Assembly (NCBI RefSeq): GCF_000092045.1
Contig: NC_007766.1
Coordinates: 372,001-436,000 of the forward strand
Direction of reading: 5' to 3'
DNA from: Rhizobium etli CFN 42
Lineage (GTDB): Bacteria > Pseudomonadota > Alphaproteobacteria > Rhizobiales > Rhizobiaceae
Length of the DNA: 64,000 bases
Part shown: positions 53,309 through 60,772 of the stretch, piece after piece
How positions within the stretch are numbered: the first letter of the stretch is position 1
Layout of the letters: every line of letters begins with the position of its first letter
Position numbers and translations under genes: made by a program
Notes under the pieces: generated by a model
What the model was told of the DNA's origin: nothing
The model's database searches: none
Seen by the model: only the letters and a program-made list of their open reading frames with translations

Positions 53309-54414
53309 CGCAGATCGAGCTTCGCGCTATCCAGAAGTATTTCGGTGCCGTCCAGGTCATCAAAGATCTCAATCTTGCCATCGACGACAACGAGTTCATC
53401 GTACTGCTCGGACAATCGGGCTGCGGCAAGACGACGACGTTGCGCGCCATTGCGGGTCTGGAGACGATCGACGACGGCGACATCCTGATCGACGGCCAGC
53501 CGGTGCAGCATATCAAGGCATCAGGCCGGGACATCGCCATGGTGTTCCAATCCTTCTCGCTCTATCCGCACATGACGGTCTACGAAAACATCGCCTTCCC
53601 GCTTCGCGCCACCCGAATGAGCCGCGCCGATGTCGACAGGGCGGTCCGCGAGATCGCCGCCGTGCTGCGCATCACCGATCTGCTGGCCCGCAAGCCATCG
53701 GCGCTGTCAGGTGGCGATATGCAACGTGTCGCAATCGGCCGCGCGCTGGTGCGACGCCCGAAAGCGATGCTGATGGACGAGCCGATCGGTGCGCTGGACG
53801 CGAAGCTGCGAGAGGAGATGCGGGCGGAAATCAAGCGTCTGCATATCAAGCAGGGTTCAACCACTATCTACGTGACGCATGACCAGGTGGAGGCCATGTC
53901 GCTCGCCGATCGCATCGTCATCATGCACGAGGGGATCCTTCAGCAGGTCGGCACGCCGGAAGAGGTTTACGGGCAGCCCGCCAACATGTTCGTGGCGCAA
54001 TTTGTCGGAAGCCCCGTCATGAACATGGCGCCGGCAACCGTCAGTGAAACGGGCGGCCACACGAGTGTGCAGGTCGGCGATGGGACAACGGGCTTCGAGT
54101 TCCCCGCTGTCCTGGCCAACCGCCTCTCTGAGGCGAGGGCCGCGAGCGGGCAGCTGACACTCGGGGTTCGGCCGGAGGGCGTGGTCGTTTCGCGGGAGGC
54201 GCGTGAGGGCTTCGTGCCGGTAGAGGCGCATATTATAGAGCCGCTCGGTTCGCACGACATCGTAGACCTGAAGGTCGGTCAGCAGATGATCCGGGCGCGC
54301 ACCAAAAGCGGTTTCGTGCCCGGTCCGGGCGAGGCCGTCTGGGCCCGCATCGACCCCGCCCAGGCGCATTTCTTCAACACGGCAACCGGTTCATCGCTTG
54401 GGATCAGACTCTGA
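53305..54414 (+). CDS. Carbohydrate ABC transporter ATP-binding protein (UgpC/MalK-type), first of two
   Basis: A 369-residue MalK-like ATPase. Walker A GQSGCGKTTT (36-45), signature LSGGDMQR with Asp where Gln is usual, Walker B MLMDEPIGALDAKLRE and switch His in YVTHDQVEAMS. The C-terminal 120 residues form the MOP/TOBE regulatory domain (LGVRPEGVVVSREAREG). It is followed at once by a second, different ATPase gene; the pair probably forms a heterodimer. Start ATG 53305 is inside the preceding stop. Confidence 0.92.
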   Translation: MTQIELRAIQKYFGAVQVIKDLNLAIDDNEFIVLLGQSGCGKTTTLRAIAGLETIDDGDILIDGQPVQHIKASGRDIAMVFQSFSLYPHMTVYENIAFPLRATRMSRADVDRAVREIAAVLRITDLLARKPSALSGGDMQRVAIGRALVRRPKAMLMDEPIGALDAKLREEMRAEIKRLHIKQGSTTIYVTHDQVEAMSLADRIVIMHEGILQQVGTPEEVYGQPANMFVAQFVGSPVMNMAPATVSETGGHTSVQVGDGTTGFEFPAVLANRLSEARAASGQLTLGVRPEGVVVSREAREGFVPVEAHIIEPLGSHDIVDLKVGQQMIRARTKSGFVPGPGEAVWARIDPAQAHFFNTATGSSLGIRL

Positions 54415-55490
54415 TGGCGCATATCGAACTCAAGGGCATCACCAAGACTTTCGGCACCCACACGGCACTTAAAAACCTGAACATCGACATCGCCGACGGC
54501 GAGTTCTTCGTGCTGCTCGGGCAGACCGGGGCCGGCAAGACGACGACGCTGCGCCTGATCGCCGGTCTTGAGAAGCCGACGGCGGGCCAGATCTTCATAG
54601 ACGGGCACGACGTCGCCGACTGGGGCGCCGCCGAGCGGGACGTAGCCCTGGTGCTCCAGCAATACTCGCTTTACCCGCGTTATACGGTTCGGGAGAACCT
54701 GGAATTTCCATTGAAATCCCGCATTCGCCGCATTGACCCTCCGGAAATCCAGGAGCGCGTGGCACGGGTTGCAAAGACCCTGCGCATCGAGCATCTGCTC
54801 GACCGCAAGACGGATCGGCTGTCGGGAGGTGAGATGCAGCGCGTCTCGATCGGTCGGGCCATCGTGCGCAAGCCGCGGGTCTTCCTGATGGACGAACCGC
54901 TTTCGGCGCTCGACGCGAAGCTTCGCGAAGCGTTGCGCACTGAGTTGAAGAACCTGCAGATGAACCTCGGCGCGACCTTCCTCTTCGTCACCCATGACCA
55001 GATAGAGGCCATGTCCATGGGCGACAAGATCGGCGTCCTGAACAACGGCCAACTGGTGCAGACAGGCACACCGCAGGAGATCTACCGGAACCCGGCCAAC
55101 ACCTTCGTCGCGCGCGCCGTCGGTTCACCGCCGATGAACCTGATCACCGGTACGCTTGCCGGCGGCGAGGCAGTGGCCAGCGAGGGCTACCGGCTGCCGT
55201 TCGGCAACGGCCGGGCGATCGCGGCGGACGGTCGCCCGCTCACCTTCGGCATCCGTCCGGAGGACATCTTCCTCGACAGCGGCGCGCCAGGGGAAGCGCG
55301 GGTGCACGACGTGGAGAACCATGGCGTCGAAAAGATTGTGACGCTACGCACCGGCGAGAAGTTCATCCACGCGACCGTGCCGACGCAAACGGTACTTCGG
55401 ATTGAGGACACGGTTCGCTTTTCGTGGAATCCGGAAAAGGTCGTCCTTTTTGACGCCGGCAGCGGGGTAAGCCTGCGGCATGCGGTCTGA
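54414..55490 (+). CDS. Carbohydrate ABC transporter ATP-binding protein (UgpC/MalK-type), second of two
   Basis: A 358-residue MalK-like ATPase. Walker A GQTGAGKTTT, signature LSGGEMQR (Glu in place of Gln), Walker B FLMDEPLSALDAKLRE, switch FVTHDQIEAMSMGD and a TOBE domain (TFGIRPEDIFLDSG). It shares one base with the stop of the first ATPase (TGATG). The two ATPases differ in the Walker A and signature loops, so they are not a simple recent duplication. Confidence 0.92.
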   Translation: MAHIELKGITKTFGTHTALKNLNIDIADGEFFVLLGQTGAGKTTTLRLIAGLEKPTAGQIFIDGHDVADWGAAERDVALVLQQYSLYPRYTVRENLEFPLKSRIRRIDPPEIQERVARVAKTLRIEHLLDRKTDRLSGGEMQRVSIGRAIVRKPRVFLMDEPLSALDAKLREALRTELKNLQMNLGATFLFVTHDQIEAMSMGDKIGVLNNGQLVQTGTPQEIYRNPANTFVARAVGSPPMNLITGTLAGGEAVASEGYRLPFGNGRAIAADGRPLTFGIRPEDIFLDSGAPGEARVHDVENHGVEKIVTLRTGEKFIHATVPTQTVLRIEDTVRFSWNPEKVVLFDAGSGVSLRHAV

Positions 55491-55556
55491 CCTGCTCCAT
55501 ACAAAAAGATGTCTCTGCGCGTGGCATGGCAGCCGGCCTTCCCGCTCGCAGCCGCG

Positions 55557-56531
55557 TTATGTCGGAAAGCGCCGGCGGTAGTGCTCTACCACTTCGGGAT
55601 TCCGCAAATTGACGGGCAGGTCGCCTTTGATGACGCGCAGCGCTTCGCTGGCCGCGCCTGTTCCCATGCGCATCATGCTCTCTTCCGTCAGACCAGCCAG
55701 ATGCGGAGTGACGATGACGTTGGCAAAGCCGAAATAGGGATGATCTAACGGCAGTGGTTGCGTAGCAAAGACGTCGAGCGCCGCTCCGCCGATGCGGCCG
55801 CCGCGCAAGGCCTCGATCAGCGCCGCGTCATCGACCACGGGACCGCGCGAAACGTTGACCAGAATGGCATCGGGCCTCATCCGAGCGATGCGCCCGGCAT
55901 GGAGCAAGCCAGTTGTCCCGGGCGTCAGCGGGCAGCAAAGCACAAGGATATCGGCCAGCGCGACGAGCTCATCGATTGTCAGGAAGCGCGCGCCCTCCGG
56001 CACACTTCCCGGCGACCGGCTCGTGGCGACCACCTCGAGGCCAAAGCCGAACTTTGCAATCTTGAAGATCGCCTTCCCGACATTGCCCATGCCGACGATA
56101 CCCATAGTGCGGCCGCCGAGGTCGACGGCAGCATCCGCCTGGGCGCGGCCTGCTGCCCAGCCGTTCTGACGCAGGTCCCCGTCCATCTGGCGGAAGCGCC
56201 TGAGCAGAGCCAGTGTCACCAGGAACACATGTTCGGCGACAGTCGACGCATTGACACCAGGCACGTTGGCGACAAGCACACCGGCGCGGGTCGCCGCCTC
56301 CATCGGCACCATGTCGAGGCCGGCACCATGGCGGATCGCCGCACGGAGCGCCGGCGCATCCTCGAAGAAAACCGGCGGGATCGGCGCGCGCACGATGACA
56401 ATGCCCGCACCCCGTCCTTCTCGCAGCAAGGTTTCGGGATCGGGCGCGGACGCGATACGCAGATCACCCGCTCCCTGAAGCATGGCCTTGGCCGCGGGGT
56501 GCAGGGGATGTGTGGAAAAGATGAAGCTCAT
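55557..56531 (-). CDS. D-2-hydroxyacid dehydrogenase family protein
   Basis: A 324-residue NAD-dependent dehydrogenase. The Rossmann motif is TMGIVGMGNVGKAIFKIAKFG; the catalytic Arg lies in VNVSRGPVVDD and His in IVTPHLAGLTEES. The residue normally Glu (DVFxxEPLP) is Gln here, DVFATQPLPLDHPYF. The protein probably acts on a sugar-derived 2-keto acid or 2-hydroxy acid. ATG 56531 follows GGGGAGGG. It is the last gene of the reverse sugar-acid operon and is convergent with the importer. Confidence 0.88.
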   Translation of the reverse strand: MSFIFSTHPLHPAAKAMLQGAGDLRIASAPDPETLLREGRGAGIVIVRAPIPPVFFEDAPALRAAIRHGAGLDMVPMEAATRAGVLVANVPGVNASTVAEHVFLVTLALLRRFRQMDGDLRQNGWAAGRAQADAAVDLGGRTMGIVGMGNVGKAIFKIAKFGFGLEVVATSRSPGSVPEGARFLTIDELVALADILVLCCPLTPGTTGLLHAGRIARMRPDAILVNVSRGPVVDDAALIEALRGGRIGGAALDVFATQPLPLDHPYFGFANVIVTPHLAGLTEESMMRMGTGAASEALRVIKGDLPVNLRNPEVVEHYRRRFPT

Positions 56532-56554
56532 CGGCCCTCCCCGCCGGTTACTCC

Positions 56555-57247
56555 CTATCGAGCTGCCGCCGCCGGACCGCCGATGAGACCCTTCCAATAG
56601 CTTTGCGCACCTTGAAGATGCGCGCTCATCAGCGCCTGGGCGAGATTGCCGTCTCGGGCAAGCAGCGCCTCGTAGATGCGGATATGCTCCTCATGCGAGC
56701 GCCGGCTGCGGGCAGCATCGGCAAAATAGATCGGCAGCCGGTGCTCGCCCATCACGTAGTAGACGCTGCACACCCGATAAAAGACACTATTCTTGGTGGC
56801 GCGGACGATCTCCAAATGAAAATCCCGGTCCTCGCGCGCCAGCCCCTCGCCCGCGGCAAGCTTCGCCTCGGATGCTGCGAGGATATCGCGCAAGCGCTTG
56901 TAATTCTCCTCCGTCGCCCGATCGCAGGCGAGTTCTGCCGCCTTGATCTCATGGATCTTGCGAAGCTCCACGGTCTCGTAGATCAGGATGGGATCAAGCG
57001 GAACGCCGGCGCGGGCAAAAAGCGCCATTGCCTCCACGCTCGCTTCCGTCGTCGTCAGGTAGATGCCCGACTTGGCTCGGCGCTCGACGATGCGCATCGC
57101 CTCCAGAATGGCAAGCGCCTCGCGAATCTGACCGCGGCTGACGCTGAAGTGCTCCGCAAGTTCGCGCTCCGATGGCGTGCGGCCGTTGCCGCTCAAGTTT
57201 GAGAAAAGATGTGCCGCAAGATCGGAGAGGAGGGAGTTTTCTTTCAT
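56555..57247 (-). CDS. GntR-family (FadR/FCD) transcriptional regulator
   Basis: A 230-residue regulator. Winged helix at about 5-65 (GRTPSERELAEHFSVSRGQIREALAILEAMRIVERRAKSGIYL) and an FCD domain after 75 with DRDFHLEIVRATKN and EEHIRIYEALLARD. It is part of the sugar-acid operon (3 bp after the enolase-family gene) and is the best candidate to bind the TGGT-N3-ACCA sites at 49.4-49.6 and 59.4-59.66 kb, including those before its own operon. The inducer is unknown. Confidence 0.9.
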   Translation of the reverse strand: MKENSLLSDLAAHLFSNLSGNGRTPSERELAEHFSVSRGQIREALAILEAMRIVERRAKSGIYLTTTEASVEAMALFARAGVPLDPILIYETVELRKIHEIKAAELACDRATEENYKRLRDILAASEAKLAAGEGLAREDRDFHLEIVRATKNSVFYRVCSVYYVMGEHRLPIYFADAARSRRSHEEHIRIYEALLARDGNLAQALMSAHLQGAQSYWKGLIGGPAAAAR

Positions 57248-57249
57248 TG

Positions 57250-58419
57250 TCAGTGTCTTTGCGCATGAGTCTCCAGGACCCGCTGATTGATCGTGAAGCC
57301 CAGGCCAGGTCTGTCCGGGATCTCTATCATACCGTCCTTTACAGACACAGGGTCCTCGACAAGATCATGGATCATCGGATTTGCGCCGAGTGAGTATTCG
57401 ATGACGAAGCTTGCCGGGGAGGCCGCGCACAAGTGCAGGCCGGAGAAGAAGCAGGGCGCACCGGCCCAAAGATGCGGTGCGAAACGGAGGTTGAAGGCGC
57501 TAGCGAGCGAACTGATGCGCATCGCCTCCGTAATGCCGCCACAGAAGGCCGGATCGGGCTGGAATATGTCGGCGGCCCGAAGCATGGCAAGATCTCGGAA
57601 GGCAAAACGCGTCGCCTCGCTCTCGCCGGCAGCGATCGGCACATTCCCGGCAGCGCGCACCTCCGCCAAGCCAGGCTTGTCATCGGCTATCACCGGCTCC
57701 TCGAACCAGGCGAGGTCGCAATCGGCAACCATCTGGATGAACCGCTTCGCTTCGGCAACAGTATAGGTGCCGTGCGCATCGACCATCAGGTCGACGTCGG
57801 GGCCGACAGCTTTGCGAGCCGCCCGCACGCGCGCCGCCGAAACATGCGGCGCACGATCCATCGCGCCGACCCGCATCTTGACTGACTTGAAACCGCCGAC
57901 CGCGATATACGACCGGAGTTGCTCGCCGATCTTCTCCGCACTCTCCCAACCGCCCGAGGCATAGGCTGGCAACCTGTCGGCCTTGCGGCCACCCAGCAGC
58001 TTCCAGACCGGGACGCCGAGCGACTTGCCGAGAATGTCCCAGAGTGCGATGTCGACCGCGCTGATCGCCGCAACGGAAAGGCCGCGCCGCGCGATCTCGG
58101 GCATGGCATGGCCCGAACTCGCCGCCGTCTCGTGGCGTACGCCGTTATAGAGCATCTCCCATATGGTGGAGATGTCGCCAGGATCGCGGCCGATGAGCTT
58201 TGGCCCTACCTCGTGATTGATCATGTGTACCAGCGTGCCGTAGGTGCCGGCACTGCCTGCGGCATTCTTACCCTCTCCCCAACCCACGATGCCGTCGTTC
58301 GTTTCGATACGCAGAATCGCAGCATCAAAAGTCGTGAGGCGGCCGAAGTCGCTGCGGTGCTGAAGGCTCGCCTCGATGGGAATCTTGACCCACCAGGCCT
58401 CGACGGTCTTGATACGCAC
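57250..58419 (-). CDS. Mandelate racemase/muconate lactonizing enzyme family protein (sugar acid dehydratase-like)
   Basis: A 389-residue enolase-superfamily protein. N-terminal cap MKTVEAWWVKIPIE-type, then GGFKSVKMRVG where the second Lys of the usual KxK reads Arg, metal ligands DLMVDAHGTY (Asp), WFEEPVIADD (Glu) and AAGESEATRF (Glu), and the acid-base FAPHLWAGA (His) and FVIEYSLGA. Such proteins dehydrate or racemise sugar acids. GTG 58419, behind GGAGGGGG, is the start. The barrel catalysis is consistent with a dehydratase, but the substrate cannot be named. Confidence 0.87.
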   Translation of the reverse strand: MRIKTVEAWWVKIPIEASLQHRSDFGRLTTFDAAILRIETNDGIVGWGEGKNAAGSAGTYGTLVHMINHEVGPKLIGRDPGDISTIWEMLYNGVRHETAASSGHAMPEIARRGLSVAAISAVDIALWDILGKSLGVPVWKLLGGRKADRLPAYASGGWESAEKIGEQLRSYIAVGGFKSVKMRVGAMDRAPHVSAARVRAARKAVGPDVDLMVDAHGTYTVAEAKRFIQMVADCDLAWFEEPVIADDKPGLAEVRAAGNVPIAAGESEATRFAFRDLAMLRAADIFQPDPAFCGGITEAMRISSLASAFNLRFAPHLWAGAPCFFSGLHLCAASPASFVIEYSLGANPMIHDLVEDPVSVKDGMIEIPDRPGLGFTINQRVLETHAQRH

Positions 58420-58481
58420 GTCCCGGATCCCCCTCCTCACGGCCCGCGGGCCGCTGCCCGCGGGCACATGTCTTCAGTTCG

Positions 58482-59369
58482 TTACTTAATTAGCGGCAGG
58501 ATCGTCTCGGCGGTAATCCGCATCTGATCGTCGTAGAATTTCTCAGTGAGGAGGCTCGAGCCGTGGTCCTGGATAAATTTCAGCTGCTCCGGGGGGATGT
58601 CGACGGGGTTGCGCTCGACCATGTCCGGATATTTGGTGGCTGGCGTTCGGTCAACCGGAGCGACGAATTCGTTGGTGACGGCACCGTCGTAACCGACCTC
58701 CTTCAGCGTGCCGATGATCTTCGGCCAGTCGAGGTGGCCGAGGCCAGCGGCGAAACGATTGTTATCGGCGATGTGAAAATCGAACAGGCGCTTACCGGCA
58801 AGCCGGATCGCCTCATACATGTCTTCCTCCTCGATGTTCAGGTGGAACGCATCCAGGCAGACCCCGCATTCGGGGTTAACGGCATCGGCGAGCGCCAGCG
58901 CCTGGGCGGCACGGTTGAAGAAATAGGTCTCGAAACGGTTGAGCGGCTCGACGGCAATGCGCACGCCCCTCTTCTGAGCGTGGGCAAAACACTCCCTGGT
59001 GGCGTCCACCACCCATCTCCACTCTTCCTCCTCGGTCCCATCCGGCACGACCTTGCCGACCGTCGCCGGCACGAGCGTGAGGATCTCGCCCTCGAGTTCG
59101 CTGACCATGGTGATGACGCTCTTGACATAGTCCACTGACCTGGCGCGCTGGCCTTCATCCCTGGCAGCAAGATTTCGCTCGCCGAGGGTCAGTGTAACGG
59201 CGCCCCAGCAGCGGATGCCGTGCTCCTTCAGCAGCGCACGCGTCTCCTTGACGTCGTACTGAGCCGGCTCGCCCGAAATCTCGATGCTCTCGTAGCCGTA
59301 TTTCTTGATGCGCTTCAGCGTGACGGCGAGCGGTTCGGCCCGCATCCAGTTGTGTGTCGAAAGATGCAT
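58482..59369 (-). CDS. Sugar phosphate isomerase/epimerase-like TIM barrel
   Basis: A 295-residue xylose-isomerase-like barrel of the ketose 3-epimerase type. The four metal ligands are visible: Glu in IAVEPLNRFETYFFN, Asp in CLDAFHLNIEEEDMYE, His in DFHIADNNRFAAGLGHLDW and Glu in AVTNEFVAP. The residue order matches D-tagatose/D-psicose 3-epimerases. It begins the reverse operon behind AGGAGGA and is divergent from its paralogue at 59707; the promoters share the GntR-type sites. Confidence 0.88.
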   Translation of the reverse strand: MHLSTHNWMRAEPLAVTLKRIKKYGYESIEISGEPAQYDVKETRALLKEHGIRCWGAVTLTLGERNLAARDEGQRARSVDYVKSVITMVSELEGEILTLVPATVGKVVPDGTEEEEWRWVVDATRECFAHAQKRGVRIAVEPLNRFETYFFNRAAQALALADAVNPECGVCLDAFHLNIEEEDMYEAIRLAGKRLFDFHIADNNRFAAGLGHLDWPKIIGTLKEVGYDGAVTNEFVAPVDRTPATKYPDMVERNPVDIPPEQLKFIQDHGSSLLTEKFYDDQMRITAETILPLIK

Positions 59370-59612
59370 GGGGTCCTCCTAGACTGTTGCGGCCACGCTC
59401 GACAACCACTGGGCGTCGAAACATCCCCTTATCCTGACCAGCTTGTTTACCTGGCAATCTGGTTTGGCCACTTTTTGTTGTCTGAAAGATCTAACCTAAT
59501 TCCAGAGCCTCTGCAAGACGAGCCGGAATGGCTTAGTTTTCCAAGCGGCGGGACGTTTTTCGCTTCATTTTCACGGATATGTGGGAATCCGACGTTCAGC
59601 ACGGCGGATCAA

Positions 59613-59625
59613 CTGGCTTGACCAT
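59613..59625. promoter_or_regulatory. GntR-type operator, site B1
   Basis: CTGGC-TTG-ACCAT, an imperfect version of site A1 with the same CAACTGG lead and GACCA half-site. It overlaps the putative -35 of the forward epimerase promoter. Confidence 0.5.
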
Positions 59626-59634
59626 GATTGTACA

Positions 59635-59658
59635 TTTGGTATGACCAGATTAGGGAAA
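59635..59658. promoter_or_regulatory. GntR-type operator, site B2
   Basis: TTTGGTA, two bases, ACCAGAT, one base, AGGGAAA; 21 of 24 positions equal to 49614-49637. It lies 49 bp before ATG 59707 and covers the putative -10. Confidence 0.7.
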
Positions 59659-59706
59659 GCCGCTGAGATTGCCGGGTATTGGCCGCAAGGCCGAGGGGAG
59701 GAAAAA

Positions 59707-60558
59707 ATGAAGATCGGCATGTGCATGTTCCTCTGGACGACAAGCGTCGGCCGAAAACACGAGGCACTGCTACGCGACATCAAGGAGACCGGGTTTGATG
59801 GCGTCGAAATTCCAGTCTTTTCGGGCACACCCGACGACTACCGGCGGCTCGGGTCCTTGCTCGACCGGATCGGCCTGGAACGGACCGCCGTTTCCGCCAT
59901 TGGCGACCCCGCGATGAATCTGATCGCCTCCGACGCAGCAACCCGCAGACGCGGTATCGACTACGTGAAATGGGCAATCGACTGCAGCGATGCGCTCGGC
60001 GCGACAATGCTGAGCGGGCCGCTACACTCGACGCTGGGAAAATTTTCGGGAAGCGGGCCGAGCGCGGCGGAACTCAAGCGCTCAGTTTCCTCGCAACTGG
60101 CGATCGGCGATCATGCAGCAAGGCGCGGCGTCACCATCGGACTCGAGGCGCTCAACCGCTTCGAATGTTACCTGTTCAACACGATGGATGACCTTGCGGC
60201 CCATATCGACGCGATCGGACATCCGAATATCCGCGCCATGTATGATACATTTCACAGCAACATCGAAGAATCCGATCCCATCGGCGCCTTCACGCGAAAC
60301 CGTGACCGCATCGTGCATGTCCACATTTCGGAGAACGACCGTGGCGTACCAGGCCGTGGCAATATTCCATGGGCGGAAACCTTCAGGGCACTGCGCGCGA
60401 GTGGCTACGACGGATGGCTGACGATCGAATCCTTTGGTCGGGCGCTCAAGGAGCTTGCCGCCGCGACAAGGGTCTGGCGCGACTTTTTCGAGACACCGCA
60501 ATCAGTCTACCGTGAAGGCTATCGCCATATCCGCGATGGATGGCACGCCGCGGCATGA
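59707..60558 (+). CDS. Sugar phosphate isomerase/epimerase-like TIM barrel
   Basis: A 283-residue xylose-isomerase-like barrel of the ketose 3-epimerase type. Ligands: Glu in IGLEALNRFECYLFN, Asp in AMYDTFHSNIEES, His in HVHISENDRGVPGRGNIPW and Glu in LTIESFGRALKE. It shares NRFE-YFN and HSNIEE patterns with the divergent 58482 protein, so both are paralogues. GGGGAGGAAA precedes ATG 59707, while the frame stays open to 59581 without any site. The GntR-type block upstream ties it to the importer regulon. Confidence 0.88.
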   Translation: MKIGMCMFLWTTSVGRKHEALLRDIKETGFDGVEIPVFSGTPDDYRRLGSLLDRIGLERTAVSAIGDPAMNLIASDAATRRRGIDYVKWAIDCSDALGATMLSGPLHSTLGKFSGSGPSAAELKRSVSSQLAIGDHAARRGVTIGLEALNRFECYLFNTMDDLAAHIDAIGHPNIRAMYDTFHSNIEESDPIGAFTRNRDRIVHVHISENDRGVPGRGNIPWAETFRALRASGYDGWLTIESFGRALKELAAATRVWRDFFETPQSVYREGYRHIRDGWHAAA

Positions 60559-60641
60559 CCACCATGCAACCTGCCGATTTCGACCCAGACGAAGTTGCAC
60601 CCCATGAGAGACCGATGCGGTCGAGCTGCCAGGAAGAATAC

Positions 60642-60680
60642 CGGCGGTTATGCTGTTCACGAAAGACCGCCGTTTTTTTT
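60642..60680 (+). terminator. Rho-independent terminator after the forward epimerase gene
   Basis: CGGCGGT at 60642-60648 pairs with ACCGCCG at 60666-60672 and is followed by eight T. The loop is 17 bases. It lies 84 bp after the epimerase stop. Confidence 0.75.
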
Positions 60681-60772
60681 CAGACTTGGGCAAACTCATC
60701 CTATCGGCCTATCACCTGCCGAAGATCAAGGCGCACAACGAGAGCCCATTTTCAGCGCCCTCGTCCCGTCAC

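Larger units (their letters stand above)
59370..59706. promoter_or_regulatory. Divergent promoter region of the two epimerase genes
   Basis: A 337-bp non-coding region. TTGACC at 59618-59623 and TATGAC at 59640-59645, 16 bp apart, form a promoter-like pair for the forward gene, and the operator block 59635-59658 covers its -10. A looser site CTGGTTTGGCCA lies at 59459-59470 closer to the reverse gene. Confidence 0.6.
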
